From: Thermaurantimonas aggregans
GTDB lineage: Bacteria > Bacteroidota > Bacteroidia > Flavobacteriales > Schleiferiaceae
Assembly: GCF_003851885.1 (NCBI RefSeq)
Contig: NZ_BHZE01000001.1
Span: 124,001 to 188,000 of the forward strand
Length of the DNA stretch: 64,000 bases
Direction of reading: 5' to 3'
The notes under the pieces are model-generated. The model had not been told where the DNA came from and ran no database searches. It saw only the letters and a list, made by a program, of their open reading frames with translations. Within the stretch, counting starts at the first letter, position 1, and every line of letters begins with the position of its first letter. Below, piece after piece: positions 60,923 to 64,000 of this stretch. A program made the translations under genes and the position numbers.

Positions 60923-60988
60923 CACTATTACATGATCGGGTCAAAAAACTTTAATTGGTCTATTGATTACTAACAACAACGAAAAAGC

Positions 60989-62620
60989 ATGAATGCGGAG
61001 ATCTTACAAATCCTTCTGCTCACAGTAGTAGTGCTTACCACGATTCTTTTGCTATTTCGCAAGTCTGGCCCACGCGATGAGCTCAAAGAATTGATGCAGA
61101 AGCTCATTGCGCTCGATGCTAAGGTGACAAACCTCGAGAATTCGGTGAAAAGCGACTTTGTCCATCAGCGCCAGGAGCTCAATCAGTCGCTGGCTGAAAG
61201 CCGCCGTGAGCTCTCGGATAGCATTCGCGACTTTAAGGCGGAGCTACAGGCGGCCATTAAAAACATTCACGACCTCTCTTCTGGTAGCCTTACTACGATT
61301 AATCAAACATTGGCTGAAAAACTGGAGAATTTGCGCCAAAACACCGATCAGGCGCAGCGCGAGAATCGCTCTGAGATCAAAGAGACGCTTAAAAGCTTTG
61401 GAACCGAACAGAAGTCGAAGTTAGATGAATTGAACAGCACTCTTAGAATTCAGCTCGACAAGATCGAGAGCAAAGTAGAGACTAAACTGCAGGAGCTGAC
61501 CAATCAGGCCAAAGCTGATAGTAATCAAATGCGCGAGGCCATCGACCGTTCGTTCAAAGGCTTTGAAGAGCGCTTCGAGCGCAGTGTGAATGCCATGAGC
61601 CAGATTCAAAAAGAAAAGCTCGACCAGGTGGATAAGAGCCAGAAAGAACTGATTGACTACACCAACAAACAGCTTGAACAAATACGTGCTACTGTGGAGG
61701 AAAAACTCGAAAAAACCCTCGGCGATCGCCTTGGTCAGAGTTTTGACACCGTGAGCAAGCAGCTGAACGAAGTGCAACGCGGCTTGGGCGAAATGCAAAC
61801 CATAGCCTCTGAAGTAGGCAACCTGAAAAAAGTGCTCTCTAACGTAAAACTTAGAGGTACCTTAGGTGAAGTACAGCTCAGCATCCTTTTGGAGCAAATG
61901 CTTTCGCCGAATCAGTACGTCTCCAACTTCGCCATTAAACCCGGAAGCCGCGAAACGGTGGAATTTGCCATAAAACTGCCCGGTCGCAGCGATAAGGAGG
62001 ATGATGCAGTGTATCTGCCTATTGATGCCAAGTTTCCGAAAGATGTGTACGAACAGCTATTGGCTGCTTATGAAAACGGACATCCCGAGCAAATAGACGC
62101 TGCGATCAAAAATCTGGAGAATGTGATGCGAAAGAACGCAAAGGATATACGCGACAAATACATTAATCCGCCGTACACCACCGATTTCGCCATCATGTTT
62201 TTGCCCTTCGAAAGCATATTCGCTGAGGTAATCCGACGTTCGAGTTTGATCGATCAGCTTCGCGATGAATACAAGATAGCCGTTGCTGGGCCTACTACAT
62301 TGGCAGCCCTGCTCAATAGCTTGCAGATGGGATTCCGCACGCTGGCAATACAGAAACGCAGCAGCGAAGTGTGGAAAGTGTTGGGCGAGGTGAAAGTGGA
62401 ATTCGAGAAATTTGGTGACTTACTGGAAAAAGCCAAGAGAAATATAAAAACCGGTTTAGGACAGATCGACAAGCTTGCCGGTACTCGCACAGAAAGTATT
62501 AAACGGAAATTGCGCGACGTCGAAATATTGCCATCAAACGAAACGAAGAAATTGGAGGATGAAAATGTAACGGAAGACACAGATTTTGTGGAAGAAGACG
62601 ATGATGATTTAGAGGCTTGA
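60989..62620 (+). CDS. rmuC: DNA recombination protein RmuC homologue
   Basis: The 543-residue protein has one N-terminal TM helix (about 4-22, ILQILLLTVVVLTTILLLF), then a long coiled coil (about 25-285, with KDELKELMQKLIALDAKV-type heptads), and the RmuC domain (about 295-480: GTLGEVQLSILLEQMLSPNQY, LPIDAKFPKDVYEQLL, and LNSLQMGFRTLAIQ). RmuC affects inverted-repeat recombination by an unknown mechanism; the domain resembles a nuclease. The acidic tail (EDTDFVEEDDDD) is unusual but seen in some relatives. It stands alone between a promoter and a terminator. Confidence 0.9.
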   Translation: MNAEILQILLLTVVVLTTILLLFRKSGPRDELKELMQKLIALDAKVTNLENSVKSDFVHQRQELNQSLAESRRELSDSIRDFKAELQAAIKNIHDLSSGSLTTINQTLAEKLENLRQNTDQAQRENRSEIKETLKSFGTEQKSKLDELNSTLRIQLDKIESKVETKLQELTNQAKADSNQMREAIDRSFKGFEERFERSVNAMSQIQKEKLDQVDKSQKELIDYTNKQLEQIRATVEEKLEKTLGDRLGQSFDTVSKQLNEVQRGLGEMQTIASEVGNLKKVLSNVKLRGTLGEVQLSILLEQMLSPNQYVSNFAIKPGSRETVEFAIKLPGRSDKEDDAVYLPIDAKFPKDVYEQLLAAYENGHPEQIDAAIKNLENVMRKNAKDIRDKYINPPYTTDFAIMFLPFESIFAEVIRRSSLIDQLRDEYKIAVAGPTTLAALLNSLQMGFRTLAIQKRSSEVWKVLGEVKVEFEKFGDLLEKAKRNIKTGLGQIDKLAGTRTESIKRKLRDVEILPSNETKKLEDENVTEDTDFVEEDDDDLEA

Positions 62621-62686
62621 GTGTTCGTGTAGAGCTCAAAATTTTTTAGTCAATTAGAAAAGAGCAAGTTAGAGTATTTTTAAAAG

Positions 62687-62730
62687 AAATCCCGATTAGT
62701 GCTAAGCAACATCGGGATTTTTGTTTTTTA
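62687..62730 (+). terminator. Intrinsic terminator of rmuC
   Basis: AAATCCCGAT (62687-62696) pairs with ATCGGGATTT (62711-62720), 14-nt loop, followed by TTGTTTTTTAG. Confidence 0.88.
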
Positions 62731-62861
62731 GACTTCTGTAAGGAAAAATTGAAAAACAAAATCAGTAATACAAAGCTGGAAAGATCTATGTAGCTACAAA
62801 TTAAATAATTGTTAAGTTTTATTCCAAAATTAACTAAAATGTAACTATTTATTGTGACAAA

Positions 62862-62869
62862 TATTTTTG
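62862..62869 (+). promoter_or_regulatory. Candidate -7 box for the last gene
   Basis: TATTTTTG matches TAnnTTTG and lies 20 bp before the ATG at 62890. No convincing -33 TTTG is visible at the usual spacing. Confidence 0.45.
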
Positions 62870-62889
62870 TGTACGTCAAAAATAGGTGT

Positions 62890-64000
62890 ATGAAAAAATC
62901 GTTATGCTTGTTTTTTACATTGATTTTCAATGTAATAGTAAAAGCACAGATAGCTACATACTCTTTTTCGATCAATCCATCAGGTACCTATGTGCCCATC
63001 ACAGGCGGAACAGTACTCGGCAATGCGACAACAGATGATCAGCGCTTTGTGGATCCAGCCAATCTGTTGGGAGGTACAACTGAGACCGGTCCGGGGTTTC
63101 CGATCGGTTTTAATTTTATGTACAACGGTGTGGTATACGACCGCATCGGGATTAGAGCAGATGGAGTCATTCGCTTTGGAATTTCGGCCGATGGTGCCCA
63201 GGCTGTAAATATGCATGGTACCGGTTACACGTCAATAAGCAATACTTCCTCCGCACCAACAAATAAAAGAGGAACAGTAGCCGGATTTAATATGAACTTA
63301 CAAGCCAATGGATCTGCGGCTTCTATACGCTTGCAAACCCTTGGAACAGCTCCTAACCGAATTTGTGTGATCCAATGGACCAATTATAGGCGATCAGGTT
63401 CAGCAAACACAGCCGACACCATCAACTTTCAAATCCGTCTGCATGAAACCACCAATCAGTTGAGCATTGTGTTTGGTACCTTTTCTACACCAAATACATC
63501 AACCAGTGTAACAGCACAAGTAGGTCTCCGAGGTTTTCACTCGTTTGATTTCAGAAACGTAACCACCACATCTACTTATGCCAATGCCGTGCCTGGAACG
63601 GTAAATACCGCCTCCATGCCTTTTGTAAGTACCAACTTGCCAACACCTGGTCTCACATATACCTGGTCACCGGCTACTTGTTTTGGGCCACTTTCTATCA
63701 CTTTTTCAAACGTAACTTCTAATGCCGTAACGGCCAACTGGCAAGCTGTTACTCCTTCGATTGGCTATCAGTTGCAGTATGGACCCGCTCCCCTTACGCT
63801 CGGAACTGGAACCATTGTAACCACTGCCACAAACTCATTCAACTTGACGGGTCTTACACCAGGTCAGCAGATTGCCTTTTTTGTTCGGAACATCTGCTCC
63901 TCTGGCGATACAAGTGGGTGGCTTGGCCCATTTTCCGTTACGCCCAACTGCAATGCACCATCGGCACCTACTCTGGTGACAGCAGATACTAATCAAATAA
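62890..64000 (+). CDS. Secreted protein with fibronectin-type domains, partial (runs off the window)
   Basis: The frame is open from the ATG at 62890 to the window edge (370 codons, no stop). A signal peptide (KKSLCLFFTLIFNVIVKAQ) is followed by a beta-rich domain (FPIGFNFMYNGVVYDRIGI, then GTVAGFNMNLQANGSAAS) and from about residue 278 a fibronectin type III domain (SITFSNVTSNAVTANWQAVT, then NSFNLTGLTPGQQIAFFVRN and CSSGDTSGW). Such proteins usually end in a T9SS sorting domain, which would lie beyond the window. It is probably an adhesin or surface protein. Confidence 0.8.
   Translation, partial: MKKSLCLFFTLIFNVIVKAQIATYSFSINPSGTYVPITGGTVLGNATTDDQRFVDPANLLGGTTETGPGFPIGFNFMYNGVVYDRIGIRADGVIRFGISADGAQAVNMHGTGYTSISNTSSAPTNKRGTVAGFNMNLQANGSAASIRLQTLGTAPNRICVIQWTNYRRSGSANTADTINFQIRLHETTNQLSIVFGTFSTPNTSTSVTAQVGLRGFHSFDFRNVTTTSTYANAVPGTVNTASMPFVSTNLPTPGLTYTWSPATCFGPLSITFSNVTSNAVTANWQAVTPSIGYQLQYGPAPLTLGTGTIVTTATNSFNLTGLTPGQQIAFFVRNICSSGDTSGWLGPFSVTPNCNAPSAPTLVTADTNQI

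Larger units (their letters stand above)
60552..60988. other. Intergenic region with terminator and rmuC promoter
   Basis: It holds the terminator at 60561-60585 and the -7 box at 60915-60922. Between them the sequence is A/T-rich with no supported coding frame or RNA gene. Confidence 0.6.

Noticed and set aside
62646-62975. Minus-strand frame after rmuC
   Set aside because: It runs through a terminator and an A/T-rich promoter and opposes the new secreted-protein gene.
1-64000. CRISPR arrays, tRNA or rRNA genes
   Set aside because: I saw no regularly spaced repeats, no cloverleaf with conserved T-arm and no rRNA-like blocks, though a covariance search was not possible.

Overview
The window is chromosomal DNA of a member of the Bacteroidota. 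The evidence is a trio of TonB-receptor-like, giant secreted and PorV-type genes, type IX secretion (T9SS) C-terminal sorting domains, a PID-CTERM-like small protein, -7 boxes of the TAnnTTTG type upstream of several genes, A-rich leaders instead of strong Shine-Dalgarno sequences, and the ftsK-lolA-lptF/G order. The genus cannot be told from the sequence.

Left arm (1-18 kb), housekeeping and envelope genes: fructosamine-kinase-like protein, lipoprotein, THUMP/RlmL-type methyltransferase, pfkA, a beta-barrel protein and a Rieske-like lipoprotein. These are followed by the TonB-type receptor / 1,357-residue secreted protein / PorV-family trio. Then come greA and a HIT hydrolase behind a promoter with a hairpin in the leader, a TPR protein diverging from an omega-amidase-like nitrilase, and an AcpH-like phosphodiesterase. 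Last are a PID-CTERM-like peptide and the 5' part of a T9SS cargo gene.

Centre (about 18.17-37.16 kb), a decayed Mu-like transposable prophage. It splits the T9SS cargo gene and is bracketed by the 5-bp direct repeat ACCGG. The right side holds a divergent switch (LexA-type repressor / Ner-like protein), MuA transposase, MuB ATPase, small early genes, a DUF3164-like protein, a DnaB helicase and a DUF4406-like/DnaA-domain-IV-like fusion. The left side holds a contractile-tail cassette: truncated sheath, tube, frameshifted chaperone, tape measure, hub, spike, gp25-like, baseplate J-like, gpI-like and fibre-like genes, with a candidate u-spanin and holin inside it. Between the two lies an inverted fragment with an N-terminally truncated MuF protein carrying a C-terminal BECR-type nuclease toxin domain, followed by a gpG-like gene. 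Terminase, portal, protease and major capsid genes are absent, so the element should not form virions. The toxin domain remains intact.

Right arm (37-64 kb): the 3' part of the split T9SS gene (also frameshifted), an MsbA-like exporter, trpS, an atypical Nramp-like transporter, a DEAD-box helicase, an fRMsr-like protein, tpx, valS, and the envelope/division cluster ftsK-lolA-lptF/G-glycosyltransferase-porin. These are followed by trmB, a cluster of three peptidyl-prolyl isomerases including two cyclophilin-FKBP chimeras, rmuC, and the start of a large secreted fibronectin-type protein that runs off the window. Two GC-rich, strongly structured intergenic elements (about 48.93-49.06 and 59.34-59.57 kb) share an A-tract/GGCGCC border.

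All family assignments are from reading the sequences and memory of the families. No database search was run.
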